From Vigna angularis (Eukaryota; Streptophyta; Magnoliopsida; Fabales; Fabaceae): DNA of 64,000 nucleotides. Under the pieces are notes generated by a model that did not search any database, was not told the origin of the DNA, and saw nothing but the letters and a program-made list of their open reading frames with translations. Each line of letters opens with the position of its first letter. Positions within the stretch are counted from its first letter, which is position 1. A program made the position numbers and the translations under genes. Location of the stretch: contig NC_068971.1 of the NCBI RefSeq assembly GCF_016808095.1, forward strand, positions 26,618,131 to 26,682,130. The letters are read 5' to 3'. Below are positions 46,773 to 58,867 of the stretch, piece after piece.

Positions 46773-47459
46773 TGATGGCGGACCATCTAAGATACAAATA
46801 GAACCTCTTACAAGAGCCATATAAAAAAGGATTCAAGAAGAAGAAGAATCACTTAACACTTTACTCCTATGGATAATAACTTATTAAACCCTTCTTCTCT
46901 TTACTAAATACATTTGTACTATTTTATAGGCTCTAAATAAAGGTTGGAGACCATCCTAATCAACCTAGGAGGCTTGATAAGCCATCATGCGAAACCACCG
47001 TACGCTGAACCAATGCGAACCAACATTACACATTTAACACGTTTTTAATGTGCGCTTGGCTGAAACGTGAGCTCCAAGCTCCTTAGCTTCTCCAGCACAC
47101 TTCTTTTTTTATGTATAGATGGAAGACACCTCATAAATGGAGACCTCTCTTCATCTATAAAAGAGAGATTCTCTCCTTTGTAAAATCTAACTGAGATATA
47201 GTGAATTGCTATTGAGATTTCTCCAGGCATATATCTCTTGGTTAAACTCTTTTGTACTTATCCAACACACTCTCCTCTAGCTTACTTCCCTATTGGAAGA
47301 CCTTCTTAGCTTTAGAGACCTTAAACACTCACCACTCCTTCGTTGAACCATTTCACAAACACCTAGTGTGCACCATCCTTTCATGCATCCAATCCATTCC
47401 ACTACATTCTTCTGAGTTGTGGAGCTGTTCGAGCATGGAGCTTGAACTTGCTTCCATCA
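46773..47459 (+). repeat. 5' LTR of the gypsy element, 687 bp
   Basis: Starts TGATGG and ends CCATCA, a perfect 6-bp inverted pair. A TATA-like TCTATAAAAGAG stands at 47154-47165. The primer site begins two bases after its end. Confidence 0.7.
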
Positions 47460-47461
47460 TT

Positions 47462-47475
47462 TGGTAGTCAGAGCC
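47462..47475 (+). other. Primer-binding site of the gypsy element
   Basis: TGGTAGTCAGAGCC is a near match to the tRNA-Met primer site TGGTATCAGAGCC, with one inserted base, directly after the LTR. Confidence 0.65.
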
Positions 47476-48717
47476 TGCACGTCCACGCTTGTCTACAAGA
47501 GCTAAGCCACTCTTACTTTCATTTTCTACTTTCCGTGTTGTGCCATTCTAGGTTTTTCACTATTTTGATTTTTTTTTCACTTCTTTTTGACTTAATTTCA
47601 TGTTTGTTGTTGTTGTGCTTGTGTCTCCAGTGTTCCTTCATGTTTTTTTCTCATTTTAATCAATGAATATCATTAGTTTGTGTTCAATTCAGCTTTAAAC
47701 ATCAAAATTCTAGTTTGTCCAGTTATGTGCATCCTGATGCAGTGTGCTTCTGTTGTCATTTGGTTTATCTGTTCTAGCTTTAATTTTTTGTTTCAAACTA
47801 AGTTCAAATGCATGTTTAGCCATATATCAACCATATGAGGCAATGATACAACGTTCAAACCTTGGTGATATGAGCTAAAGCATTCAAAACTTGTTTCTAT
47901 TTTCACAAATCTGCACAAAAAGTCATTTCTGGTTTCAAAATGTGCAATCTGTTTCAGTCCATATTTTGTTTCGGAAGCATGAGACAACTTTGTTTGATGT
48001 TATTGGACATGGATAAAGGTATGGCAAATCATATTAAGCACTGAAATGAAATATGCATAACTTAGTTGCTCAAATATCCTTAGCATGTGCTGTTCAGATT
48101 TTTTATTCAAGCTTTCACCGTGCTTGCTATCTTTGAAAGTGTATTCTATGTTTGACATCTGCTAGCTGCTATTATTCAGCTAGATCTAGTGTGTTAGCAC
48201 TTCCTAGAGTCTTTGTTGTTTCTGTGCATTTACAACATTTGAGAAATTTTAAATTGCCATTTCAAAGTTGTTTGCACTATTCATTTGGTCATTTTCCAGC
48301 CTATATGCATAATCACCTTTTAAACCATCAAAATATGCTTTAAAATGGAAGTGAACCAGTGATTTGGCATTGCAATTTGTTTTTAAGTTGTTTCAGTGTT
48401 TGAACATCTTTAAAATTATGATACAAAGTTGTTTAATACCTCACTTTAGCGGTTGAATCACTTCCAAGCAATTTTGGGTTTAAAACCACCAAATTAGAAG
48501 CCTTTTTCTTATGCAGAACCATTTTCCAAGTGCTGTTTGAAATTTTTCATTGTTTAAATTCCAATTCTGGGTTGCCAAAAGTTGGTTTCGTGTTTCCAAA
48601 TGAAATTACATCATCAAAGAAGTATATTCAAGTCATAAAAAAGCAATTAAAAACCAAGCAATCTAGTTTTGAACCCAAAAATAAAAACATCTAAAACCTC
48701 CCAAAATTGACCTTCCT

Positions 48718-48925
48718 CCTTTCCATGGACGAGATGATGTAGAAGAATATTTTGAGTGGGAGATGAAGGTAGAACAAATCTTTGAGTGTTACCATATTGA
48801 TGATGCAAGGAGAGTTACCTTGACAACTTTGACCTTTCAAGGCGCTGCATATACCATCCAATATTGGAATGAACTTAAGACAACCTTGCATAAAAGACAT
48901 GTTCCAGCATATTATGACGGTACCA
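48718..48925 (+). pseudogene. Ty3/gypsy gag fragment
   Basis: The frame reads MKVEQIFECYHIDDARRVTL, then LTFQGAAYTIQYWNELKTTL and a HKRHVPAYY-type segment. This is the retrotransposon gag domain of plant gypsy elements, whose members read WE.KVEQ.F....; .A..W...L...; R.. IP..Y. The usual segment between the two halves is shortened, and the frame is lost after about 48985. Confidence 0.75.
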
Positions 48926-49072
48926 CTACTTCGATAATGACAATGGTAGACAACAACGGTAGACGACGATGTCGCCGACAACAATAGACGGTACCGTTAC
49001 TAGCAATAGCGAGGTACTGGTAGAGGCAACAAAATGTTTTTTCCTCAAAAGAACCTTAGATTATATATATCA

Positions 49073-49248
49073 TGTTGAATATAATAAAAACTATGTATGA
49101 GATTAATCTCCCTTGTGTTGAATATACACATAGGGTACTCTATTTATAATAGAAGAAATATTGACTAAGCCCATAATACAAATAAAAAATAATAACAAAC
49201 TAACTAAAGATAAAAGATAAAGATAAGATAAAGATAATATATCTAACA
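49073..49248. mobile_element. Possible short solo LTR, 176 bp
   Basis: Starts TGTTGAATAT and ends ATATCTAACA (inverse with two mismatches); contains a CTATTTATAATAG box. No target duplication was found, so this is tentative. Confidence 0.3.
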
Positions 49249-49393
49249 ACAATAAAAGACCATGAATGATATGTTTAGTGTTTTACCATGGATCATGAAA
49301 GAGAGCAAAGAGAAGTGGTGACCATGGTGTACTCGAGGATAAGAAAAGACTTCCGCTGTAGGTGAGGTGGAGGTGGAGAATCATAGTCCTTTG

Positions 49394-49620
49394 TTTGAGG
49401 GAGGATGTTGGGTACAAACAAAGTCCCACATCGAATAAAATAAGAGATGGACATGAGTTTATATACACATAAGATACCTCCATTGGTAAAAGAACTTTTG
49501 GAGTGGTACCAAAAACAAATCCATGAAGGCTTAACCCAAAGCAAACAATATCTTACCACTGTGAAGATCTATGTGTATGTGTGTATGCTGAACCTCCCTA
49601 CATGACGGAGGAAAATGATG
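49394..49620 (+). mobile_element. TRIM-like LTR fragment with polypurine tract
   Basis: A purine tract (GAGGGAGGA) leads straight into TGTTGGGTAC, then AAAGTCCCACATCG, a short motif shared with the TRIM LTR at 32.8 kb, and a GGCTTAACCCAAAGCA segment common in plant genomes. This looks like a polypurine tract and the start of a 3' LTR; the far end is unclear. Confidence 0.35.
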
Positions 49621-50574
49621 ATTATTAAACATTTATGAATTTATTAGTTATTTTATGTATGTCTATTTTATAATTTATGAACCTATATTTTTAGTTATGA
49701 TTGAACTATGTATGCATAATTTTTCATCTATTCATAATTCTTACAAGTTGAGTTACGATCCTCGAGTTTAGTTTCTATCCTCCTTCCAGTTCTTGTATGA
49801 TCTTCAAGTTTAACAACATTGTTAAAGATAAAAGTTTCGGAAATAGATTTTTGTTATTGAAAGAGATAATTTTTATAAGAAATTGATGTTATAAATATAA
49901 AGATAATATTTAAGTGATCATAATACAACAAGAAAAAGGTTATGTAACGCATACTCAAGATGATAATAGTTATATTCCTAATGTGTTTTATAAAGGTATG
50001 TAATAGAAAATCAAAACTCAAGGAAGAAAGTTATGTATAAAACATATTGAAGGGAAGTTGCTTGTTCATTGATCAACGAATATATTATAAGAGTGTAAAG
50101 TAGATAGAATCACATGTCGGATGTTGCTTTGTAAAATTTGAAAAATGTACATTTAAATAAGCATATGTTTTCATATAAAAACTTAAATTTAAAACAACTC
50201 AAAAATAAATGTAATATAGGTTTTCTTAGTTATAATTAGGAGTGAAAAAAACTACTTTATACTAAATCCAGTAACGTTGAAATTGGAAACGATAAAAATG
50301 GAAAATTGTACTTGTACTTTTTTTTAATTGATAATGTTAGTTGTTAGTATTTGTTAGTGATACTAGTTGAATTCACAACTTTTTTTCACTCTTTCTTTCA
50401 AACCATTAAACTTATAACTCTTAAGAATCAGTGAAAAAAATTAAACCATTACCTTCCAATTTTACCATTATATATCAATCTCATATATCAAATGTTGCTC
50501 ATCATCCTTTTCTATTTGACTTTCACAATTGAATTTCAGTTTACCACATTGTTCTTTTATATAAAAGCGAATCT

Positions 50575-50800
50575 GCTTAGGACATGAACACTAAATGTGG
50601 GTGCTTATATTAACAAAAATATACCCATGACCGAACCTTCATATTGGTTGTAAACTTTTTGCTTAATAAAAAAAGAAATTAATTTTAGACGTGGTTGCTC
50701 CTCAAATGGTGCGAGTGCGAGACAAAGAAAAAGAAAAACGAATGTTAATATTCCAATTCTACAAAAGAATTGAAGGCAAAAGTTCCAAAAAAAAGTACGT
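50575..50800 (+). repeat. Diverged direct repeat, copy B
   Basis: Counterpart of 45857-46060, same orientation, with small indels. Confidence 0.7.
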
Positions 50801-51639
50801 TTGGAACAATTGCCAAACAGTATTTTCCTTGTTTTCTCTACAATGATGAAGACGAGGTATGACTTTTAAATAAATAAGGCATCATCGTTGTGTGAGTAGA
50901 AAGAATTCTCATGATTTGGTTTAGATCCTTTGTCCGACATAGACAAAAAGTTAATTGCAGGAGGAACAAGTTCCATAGTTCTGCTATTATTTTAAAAATA
51001 TTACAATGCAATCTCACCATATCTACTATAGTATTTGTTGGGTTATTCGTAAATATCAGGAAAGAGTAGCTATGTTTAATTGATATCATAAGTTAGTTTA
51101 TATAACATTAGATTATCATATATGACTAAAATGTTGGTTTTTAATAATCTTTTTTCGGAAGTAAAAAATATATTTTTCATAATAATCATATTAAATATCA
51201 TTTCTGGTTAAACGAAAATGCAAACTATTTTATACTAAGAATCTATGAACATCATACAAACTCACAACTGAGGAAAAGTACATATAACAAACTCCATTTG
51301 GTATACATTAATTTATCCTTAAGTGGTAAAAACTATTTTGTATAATATTTAAAATGTTTACTTTTAATTTGTTCATAAACTTAACTTTAATTTAGGAAAA
51401 AGTTAAATTTATTTTTCTAAAAGAACTTGTAAAAAATTCATCCAAATATGATCCTGTTATTTGCCGCATATTAGGTGTGTTTCATATTTAATGAACATAA
51501 GAAACTGTGGCTTCCCTTGATTCACATAAACTTTATAAAGCATACGAAAATGCAATGAATTCTGTGGTTGGAAAAGACTTTAGATCTTGCATTACACATT
51601 TTCATTAAAAAAAATCAAGTAACGTATAATAAACCACTT

Positions 51640-52335
51640 CGATAAATTTATTATCTTAAAATTTTTAGATTAAAATTATATTAATATTTTATGTGGTATG
51701 TTAGACTTATATCTTATTGATATTTTTTTTTTGTTAAATCTTTTCTCTAAGAGCTCATAAGATGATATTAGAGTCAAGTGTTCCATTTGTTGAAAAAAAT
51801 TTTGGAAATTCAGAAATGAGTTTATGTCCCAAAATGACTAAATATGACAACGAAAAAAAATTCATAAAATCATTCTCTTAAAGTTTTGTATTAGAGGTAG
51901 TGTCAATCGTTGGTGTCAGTAATTTATGTGTACTCGAACTTGTGTTTCATTGGTATTATATTTTTTTGGTAAATGATCTCAAAACCTATTATAGTGGTAT
52001 TAGAGTTAAAGATTTATCTTGATGATCAACTTAATTTATAGAGAAGTTTCATATTTTTTTGGTTTGGAGATGATAGGTTGATTTTTGGGAATCTAAGAGT
52101 ACGTTTAATTAGTTAGATGGAAAAGTTGAGTGTAAAAAAAAAAAACTCATAAATATATTGTCTTAAAGTTTTGAGTTTAAGGTGATGTCATTGAGTTTAT
52201 CTCTCAAATTAGTTTTGTATTTCTCTAGTGAGTTCTCTTGAAAAACCTACTAATGATATCAAAGTCTAAGGTTTATTTTGGTGACTGACTCAATTTATGT
52301 AAAAGTTTCATATCTTTTTAGTGTGGAGAAGTTTC
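51640..52335 (+). repeat. Diverged tandem repeats, period about 290 bp
   Basis: TCTTAAAGTTTTG followed by a GTGTCA-type segment, a TGATATTAGAGTC/TGGTATTAGAGTT-type segment and AAGTTTCATAT...TTTGG recur two to three times. The TGGTATTAGAGTT phrases look like eroded tRNA-Met primer sites, so old LTR-derived DNA is possible. Confidence 0.5.
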
Positions 52336-53144
52336 TTATCTTCAAAGATGGGAAAAGCTTCAGATACGGCAGGGAAGAAGCCAGTTCTGTGCTGCAAGAA
52401 AGCTAGAAATTGTGATTCATAAATTCCAAAATATTTCAAGTTGTTGTAGAAGAAGCTCTCGTTATTAACATGTGCTAAACATGTTTAATGTTTCTATTAA
52501 TGTTGTAAAAGTAGCAGACATAAACAACAAAAACAGTGCTTCTCTATTATTAATGGCTATGTAATGAATAAAGTATTTGCTTACTACTTAGTGTCTACCT
52601 ATTTGAAAGGATAAAGTTTGATAAGTGCACACTCCAGTGCAATTTCATGTATGTTTATTCTTAATTCTCTCACTCTAGTATAAAAATTATTTTTTTCATT
52701 AGGTTGCTCTCCAATATATACACATATATAGAGCTTGTTTAGCTACATACACATATATAGTACTTTATATATGAATAGCAGAGAAACTTTCAAAAACAAT
52801 TCTGTCTAGTCATTAGACACCAAAAATATATTATTAGAAAAGAGTTGTCATCCAAAACGAGCTTGTAATGATGTCAAGAAGGACCTATCCAGCTCTCATA
52901 AGGACAGAAAGAGTTAACTAACAAACCTTAATCACTCGAATCAATCTACTCTGAGAATTGGTTAAGATTAAAACTTTTAAAAGTTTTATAATTATGTAAT
53001 ATTATTCACTTTTATGCATACGACCTTATGGTTAAGATCCTGTCACCTCTCTTACCACATGACACTCCCACTAATGTACACAGTGCATTTTTACCTGTAG
53101 CATGCAGTGATTCGTTATTCATGGTACGCATACCCTAGAAACTC

Positions 53145-53239
53145 TCATTTGATCTGCAGCAATGCCTCAAGGAGCATGAACTGAGTCCCGTAAGGAACTC
53201 CAATAACAAACACCAGTGAGAATCCACATCCTATGGATG
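53145..53239 (-). pseudogene. Orphan hydrophobic C-terminal exon, family unknown
   Basis: On the minus strand, after a possible AATCAG acceptor at 53240, the frame reads SIGCGFSLVFVIGVPYGTQF then MLLEALLQIK and a TGA stop. One clear membrane helix with small residues, unlike translated AT-rich noise. No upstream exon could be joined within the next 1.5 kb. It may be a decayed or captured exon; I do not recognise the protein. Confidence 0.3.
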
Positions 53240-53249
53240 CTGATTTTAT

Positions 53250-54540
53250 TGCAGGGGTGATTTATATGATCTATAAATTGGTCATGACAAAAGGAAGGGA
53301 TAATCTTCATCCCAAGGATTAGATCCAATCAAAATCTTGTTTCTAAACCTCAGGATGCAGATTATCTGATCCCAAACCAATACTGTTTCTTCCTAAAAGG
53401 TATGAACCAAATGGCAATAAACAAATGTAACAGGGTGGATTGAGTTGAGTGCTGTCATAATAGCAATTTATAGTTCAAAAAAGTTTCGGAATATATTCAG
53501 TCCTAGTTAAATATTAATGCTACCGAACAAAGATTAGTAATTGAAGCAGTCACTACCTCAAAATGGTTCAAAAAAAAGTATTCTTATTCTTTTGTAGCCA
53601 ATTATTATATTAAAGGATTCTTTACATATAGGAAATTCCTCTGGCCATTTTGGAAGGGACCTTTTTGTTCCCTGTACATGGATGAAGGCGTAAATCTATT
53701 GAAAATAGTTCTAAAAAACCTATGGAAGAGTTAAGAGTGAATAAATGGCACCCATTGATTGTCCAATTGCTGCATTTACATTCATGCCATAATAAGAACT
53801 GTTAAATTCTGGAATGAAATGACCAGGTATAATGGTAGGAGCACACATGCAAGGACGCTAATGCCAAAAATCATTATATCATTTATATAAAACTATAACA
53901 ATACACTTCAGCTTGGCTTTCAAAGCAACCTCAACCATAAAACTTGCAATTTACTGATTTAGCATTTCGATGACACTCATTAGCAGAAAAATTTATTGCT
54001 GAGGTATGGAGGAACCTCCTTTCGCAATTTATCAGTTAGATTCCACACATCACTATTTTTCACACATGCATAGTTGATGCATTATTCTTCGGTGAAAAAT
54101 AGAAAATAGAGCATGGATTCTATACGAGAGATGGCTAATTTCTCAAACTATTTTAAGTTTTGATGATAAGAAAATATGGAAAAAAAATGGAGGAAGAAGA
54201 TATTCCATCCAATACGATCAATCTGATCTGATGCAGTCAAGAAAACATTTTGGAACAAAATCCAATACATTATCATGAAAATCATAAGATTGTTACAGTT
54301 ATATCTCAAAGAATGCATTTTAAGTATCGAATTTCCGTGCTCCTCTATGTTAATTACGCTGTTGGCATTGCTACATCTTTTTGTGCACATTTTCCTATTT
54401 ATTGATGCAAAAGCAACGTATCATTCAATAAATCAGAAATGCAAGGCGAACCTGATTCCCCAAAACAGATGTTGACTCGGACATAGTTATTGCAATCCGA
54501 AGTAGTGGAAACAATCTCTGCAAAATCAAACACTCAATTT
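53250..54540. other. Intergenic DNA
   Basis: No coding exon recognised. Composition is a little higher in GC than the stretches around it, which may hint at decayed gene sequence. Confidence 0.4.
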
Positions 54541-54696
54541 GCTCTCTCTCCTCTGTAAATGCAAAGTTTTGCTGAAATCCATCCAGTCCTCAAAATATAG
54601 GAGACAGGACCTAGCGTCCCATCTTGCCCTCAACCCTTCCTACGAAGCCTCTTTCCTTTTCAGTGGCATTCAGGACCTACATGTAGTTGGCTCTTG

Positions 54697-54771
54697 GATA
54701 CTCTTGCTTCTTACCGGTGCTCGGATAGTGCCTGGAAAATGTTTGATGAAATAACTGAGAGGGGTATTTGA
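54697..54771 (+). pseudogene. PPR-like fragment
   Basis: The frame DTLASYRCSDSAWKMFDEIT ending ERGI-stop resembles part of a plant pentatricopeptide motif (LL..Y.KCG....A.K.FDEM.ERG). Only 24 residues match, and no repeats follow, so this is a weak call for a decayed RNA-binding PPR gene piece. Confidence 0.25.
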
Positions 54772-54774
54772 TTT

Positions 54775-55519
54775 AGCACATTTGGATATGAGAAATTGTT
54801 AAGTTTGTTTCCAACGAGGATACATTAACTATATATAAATTATGTAACTAACTGAACAAAATTATTACACTTTATCAGCAAATTCACAATAAATTAAGAA
54901 TGTGTTTAGATTTTAGTTAAAATAAATAAATTTTCACTGTTTGAGCTCTCTCAACGTGAATGTTAGCTAGATGTGACTTGATTTGCTCTCATCAACTAAA
55001 TTGTCTTGTAGTGCATTAAATTAAGGATATTGTAGTGCATTAATAGATTAGTAGCTTAGATTCCTTCCCACTCTAAAAAATAAGATAAAAAAAAAACCAA
55101 GATACTTATTTGGCTTCTAGTGAAGTGGATTCAAGGTACATATTTCGTGCTTTCGGATTATTTTATGTTTTCACTTTGTCTAGATCTCGTGGGAGGTATT
55201 ATATTTAAGTAGGATAAGAGTGACAAAGATTTTTAATATTTAAAATTTAAATTCTTCTTACAATCAACATAATATCATATAGTTTGAAATGCTAACCTGT
55301 ATAATTTTCGTTTAACCATTCTTATTAACTACTTGGCATCAGAATCCAATCGACTACGTCGAATGTTTATCTTGTATTTCTATGACGTAAAGTTTTTAAA
55401 ATTACTGTAAGTAAATTATCCACTTTCTTTTTTACTAAAATCACTGCAAGACGGATATTAAATTTAAAAAAATCAATAAATTTTAATTATTATTATTATT
55501 ATTTTAGAAATCTATGTTA

Positions 55520-55558
<39 letters not shown>

Positions 55559-55800
55559 CATTATTTATTATTTTTGGTATAGTAAAAGAGTGTTATGAAT
55601 TATTATACTACAACATTTACTAGGATTCTCATTAGGTTTGCCACCTCAGTATTTCTTTAATAGACACTGTTACTTTGATTCGATTTACCGTAAAGCCATA
55701 AGACATAATAGAGGCCTTGATATCGTTTAAGTTAATATTTATTCGTGAAGCTTCAACCTTATTGATGGTAAGAGAATTGATATTAGTAATTCGTGACTTC
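54775..55800. other. AT-rich intergenic DNA with simple repeats
   Basis: No gene. Includes an (ATT)n run at about 55487-55502 and a (TA)n run at 55524-55555. Confidence 0.6.
55524..55555. repeat. (TA)n microsatellite, about 32 bp
   Basis: Uninterrupted TA run. Confidence 0.9.
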
Positions 55801-55807
55801 CGACTGG

Positions 55808-55992
55808 GTGCATGTGTGTGCGTGTGCATGTGCGTGTGCGTGTGTGTGTCTGTGTCCGTGTCCGTGTCTGTGTCTGTGTCTGTGTTTGTGTGTTTGTGTG
55901 TGTCTGTGTCTGTGTGTGTGTCTCTGTGTGTGTGTGTCTGTGTGTCTGTGTTTGTGTTTGTGTGTTTGTGTCTGTGTCTATGTTTGTGTTTA
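55808..55992. repeat. GT-rich compound microsatellite, about 185 bp
   Basis: Alternating TGTGTG with regular TGTGTC, TGTGTT and CGTGTG hexamer variants. All six frames stay open only because of the repeat, giving Cys/Val- or His/Thr-rich pseudo-proteins. Alternating purine-pyrimidine DNA of this length can adopt Z-form. Confidence 0.95.
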
Positions 55993-55999
55993 GGAAAAA

Positions 56000-57065
56000 T
56001 ATTCACAACATACAAACGAATTAGATTTGGGAAAAGTCGTTATCTAATCTACTAAAAAAATATATTGGACTAGATTTTGTTAATTAGGTCAAATTTTTAA
56101 AAAATTTTACTTTCTTTTATTAAGTTATAATTTTTAATTATGAACCTAATTAAAAAAATAATAACTGAATGCTTCAAGTAAGTCATTATTAGTTTGTTAA
56201 ATACTAATTCAAAACATTACAAGAAAAACATAACTTAATTTATCTATGACATAAATATAAAAGTGGTTTTAGGAGTTGGATCTCACACATTACTTCTCAA
56301 ATCATTCATCCAACCTATAAAAGTTGTTTAGTTTAGGTAATAAGTTTATTTCAATCATAAAATCAAGTATAGGATAAGAGGATATGATGCCGATAATGCT
56401 TTGGGTAAAACTCTTTGGAAGTATATATTAATTCATTCAAGTTTTAGTATAAATAAAATTTTGAATTTATCCTTATCATTATTTTAATATATCATGTAAA
56501 CAAATTCAAATGAATGAGATTTCTTAAATTTTAATTAAAAAATGGTACTATTGGCCAAGAAACAAGGATACAAAGTTATTGTACTATTGCATAATAATTT
56601 AAAATTATAATTTTAATATCTTTGTGCAAGTAAATAATATTGTGTGTTAAAGCACACAACAAAATTTATATTCTTTTGAAGAAAGTTAGCTTGCACTTTC
56701 CAAACATAATTTGTTTTGAAGAAAGTTGCTCACATTTTCCCATGATGATTATGATACAAACACTATATCTCTAAGTTTATACGTTTATTTTGGTGTTAAA
56801 AAAACACAAAAAGTTTTAAGGAGAAAAAGTCTTTCAATCATGTTGAGTGTTATAGTGAAAATTGTTAGAATAAAGTCAATCATATTATGAAAAACATTGA
56901 GATGAAAGACAACAAAAACACATAAGTTACAACAATCATTTTTACTATGTCTATGAACAAAAAAAAATCATGAAACAACTAATGAAACATGTGATACATG
57001 TAACGATTGTGTAAAATTTTAATTTTTTTAATGTTGTAAATATTATATGTTAGACAACTTTCAAG
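56000..57065. other. AT-rich intergenic DNA
   Basis: Nothing recognisable. Confidence 0.6.
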
Positions 57066-57068
57066 TAA

Positions 57069-57863
57069 CACTACATGAATTTCGGTAATTATAAACAAAA
57101 CATTACTAGCCAATAATATGTAAGTAAATTTTAATTTATTAATAGATATTTCTAACCGATTTTACATGTAAAATATATTGAAAAGATTTATTAATAACTT
57201 ATCATCACAATAATCGGCTATCGAACTCATCCAAATTGCTTATCAATAAATTACAATATTCATTCTAACATATATATTTATCAGTATCTTACGATCATAA
57301 TTACCGACAATCAATTATGTAGATAAATCCTTCAACACTTCGGGCGACAAATTTCGTGCTCAATCTAATGGAGTTTTATAGTATATTAAGGGGATATAGG
57401 TGAGAAGAAGAAAAAAAAAACACAATTATTGATGGTCGAATAGTTAAGAGGAGGAGATGGTGGCTAGAAGGTGACATATGGGTTCGTCGTTACATGTCAA
57501 CGCCGGTAATAATGGTGGTGGCCGGAGTTAGAGAAAGAGGTAAAGGAAAAGAAAGACAAGTAGAAGAAGGATGAGATCTTAAAGGATGAAAATGACCTAG
57601 AGTAGTGATAGTGGTGTGAGGACGAGAAAAAAAAAGAAAAGGAAGAGAAAGAGGAAGAAAGAGACCCAATTGCTCATTTTACTAATAGATATTTATCGAC
57701 GAATTTGTGATCGTCGGTACTTACTGATGAATGTCTATATCCGTCAATAAAATTTTACCAACAAATTTTTGTCTATTGGTAGTCTGTAAATAAACTCGAT
57801 TTACTAACAAACTTATACTATTACCAATAGGTACCATCAATAATATATGATTTTCTTGTATTG
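57069..57863. mobile_element. Non-autonomous CACTA element, 795 bp
   Basis: The left end is CACTACATGAATTTC; the right end, read inversely, is CAATACAAGAAAATC, close to the plant CACTA consensus CACTACAAGAAAA. TAA stands directly outside both ends (57066-57068 and 57864-57866), the 3-bp duplication expected for CACTA transposons. Both subterminal regions carry short related motifs (ACCGACAAT, TCGTCGGTA, ATTGGTAG) in opposite orientations. The centre (about 57380-57660) is purine-rich and does not encode a transposase. Confidence 0.75.
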
Positions 57864-58703
57864 TAAGAGTATTCAATATAAATACTTTTAATAAATTTTA
57901 ATGAAATGGTAAATAATTAATAAGCTTTCGAGTGTCAACACAAATTCATAGTAATGCTTATAACAAATTTATTAAGGAAGTTAGGCTCTAGTGTAAGGAA
58001 TGTTAAATTCTTTTTTTTTCAAGAGATTTTCGGTTAGACTAAAATTGAACCATTGGCCTTGTGGGTCTAAGATATGGCCAAAGTTAAGCGAAAAGCTATG
58101 ATATATTCTAAAATATAGGTAAAATTGAGCTGTAATTTTTTTAATTAAATTTATAGAATTAACTGGAATAGGTCAACCTATATGTTTCGATAGTCATACT
58201 ACAATTTTTTTTTTTATAAATTGATGTAAAATTATATTGTTTAGGCTAATAATTATTTTGATTTTATTTTAGCATAAAATTTGCAATGAGAGTTTATTTA
58301 AAATAAGCTTCTTCTTTTTTGTAATGTCAAAATTTTGTGACTACGTAAGTTGAACCCTAAGGTTTAGTTTTATATTATGGATCATATTACCGTATGTGTT
58401 AATTATGATAAGTACTAAAACTACGCTAACCCAAGAACTGAATACTATAATAAATCACAGCCGTAATTTAACACTCTACCATCATTAATTTTTCAAAAAT
58501 TGATCAAACCAATAGAAAATTGTCCAGCACCACTTCTCTAAAAGTGGAAATGCTGTTAGCACTACAATAAATGGACTATATTGTTGCCTTAGGCCTTACT
58601 TGGCCCATTTATATCATTCTCAACCCAATTGTGTGTTTCTCAAATGTAAATGCCTCTTTAAGTATCAAAATCACTATTCCTAACTATTCTTTGGTATGAC
58701 TCA

Positions 58704-58830
58704 ATACTTTACAAGTTTCATCCTTAACTTAAATAATTAATTCTTAAATACTTTATAAGTGTCATCCTTAACTTAAATAATTAATTCTTAAATACTTTAT
58801 AAGTTTCATCTTTAACTTAAATTAGTAATT
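58704..58830. repeat. Three tandem copies of a 44-bp unit
   Basis: ATACTTTAYAAGTKTCATC-type units start at 58704, 58748 and 58792; the last is diverged at its end. Confidence 0.9.
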
Positions 58831-58843
58831 CTTACATAACCAT

Positions 58844-58867
58844 TATATATATATATATATATATATA
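58844..58867. repeat. (TA)n microsatellite, about 24 bp
   Basis: Uninterrupted TA run. Confidence 0.85.

Larger units (their letters stand above)
46773..49030 (+). mobile_element. Truncated Ty3/gypsy retrotransposon (5' LTR, PBS, leader, gag piece)
   Basis: A 687-bp LTR with TGATGG/CCATCA inverted ends is followed by a tRNA-Met-type primer site, about 1.25 kb of leader and a gag fragment. Protease, RT, RNase H and integrase are absent, and no second LTR copy is seen, so the element is truncated after gag. Sequence beyond about 48985 (GGTAGACGACGATG-like) has no recognised origin. Confidence 0.7.
49620..53140. other. AT-rich intergenic DNA
   Basis: No gene seen. It contains copy B of the 45.9-kb direct repeat (50575-50800) and a set of diverged direct repeats at 51640-52335. 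Confidence 0.55.

Noticed and set aside
46773..49030. A protein-coding host gene at 48763-48987
   Set aside because: The frame matches retrotransposon gag and follows an LTR and primer site.
55632..56055. Open frames of 66-127 aa rich in Cys/Val or His/Thr
   Set aside because: They are translations of the GT-rich microsatellite.
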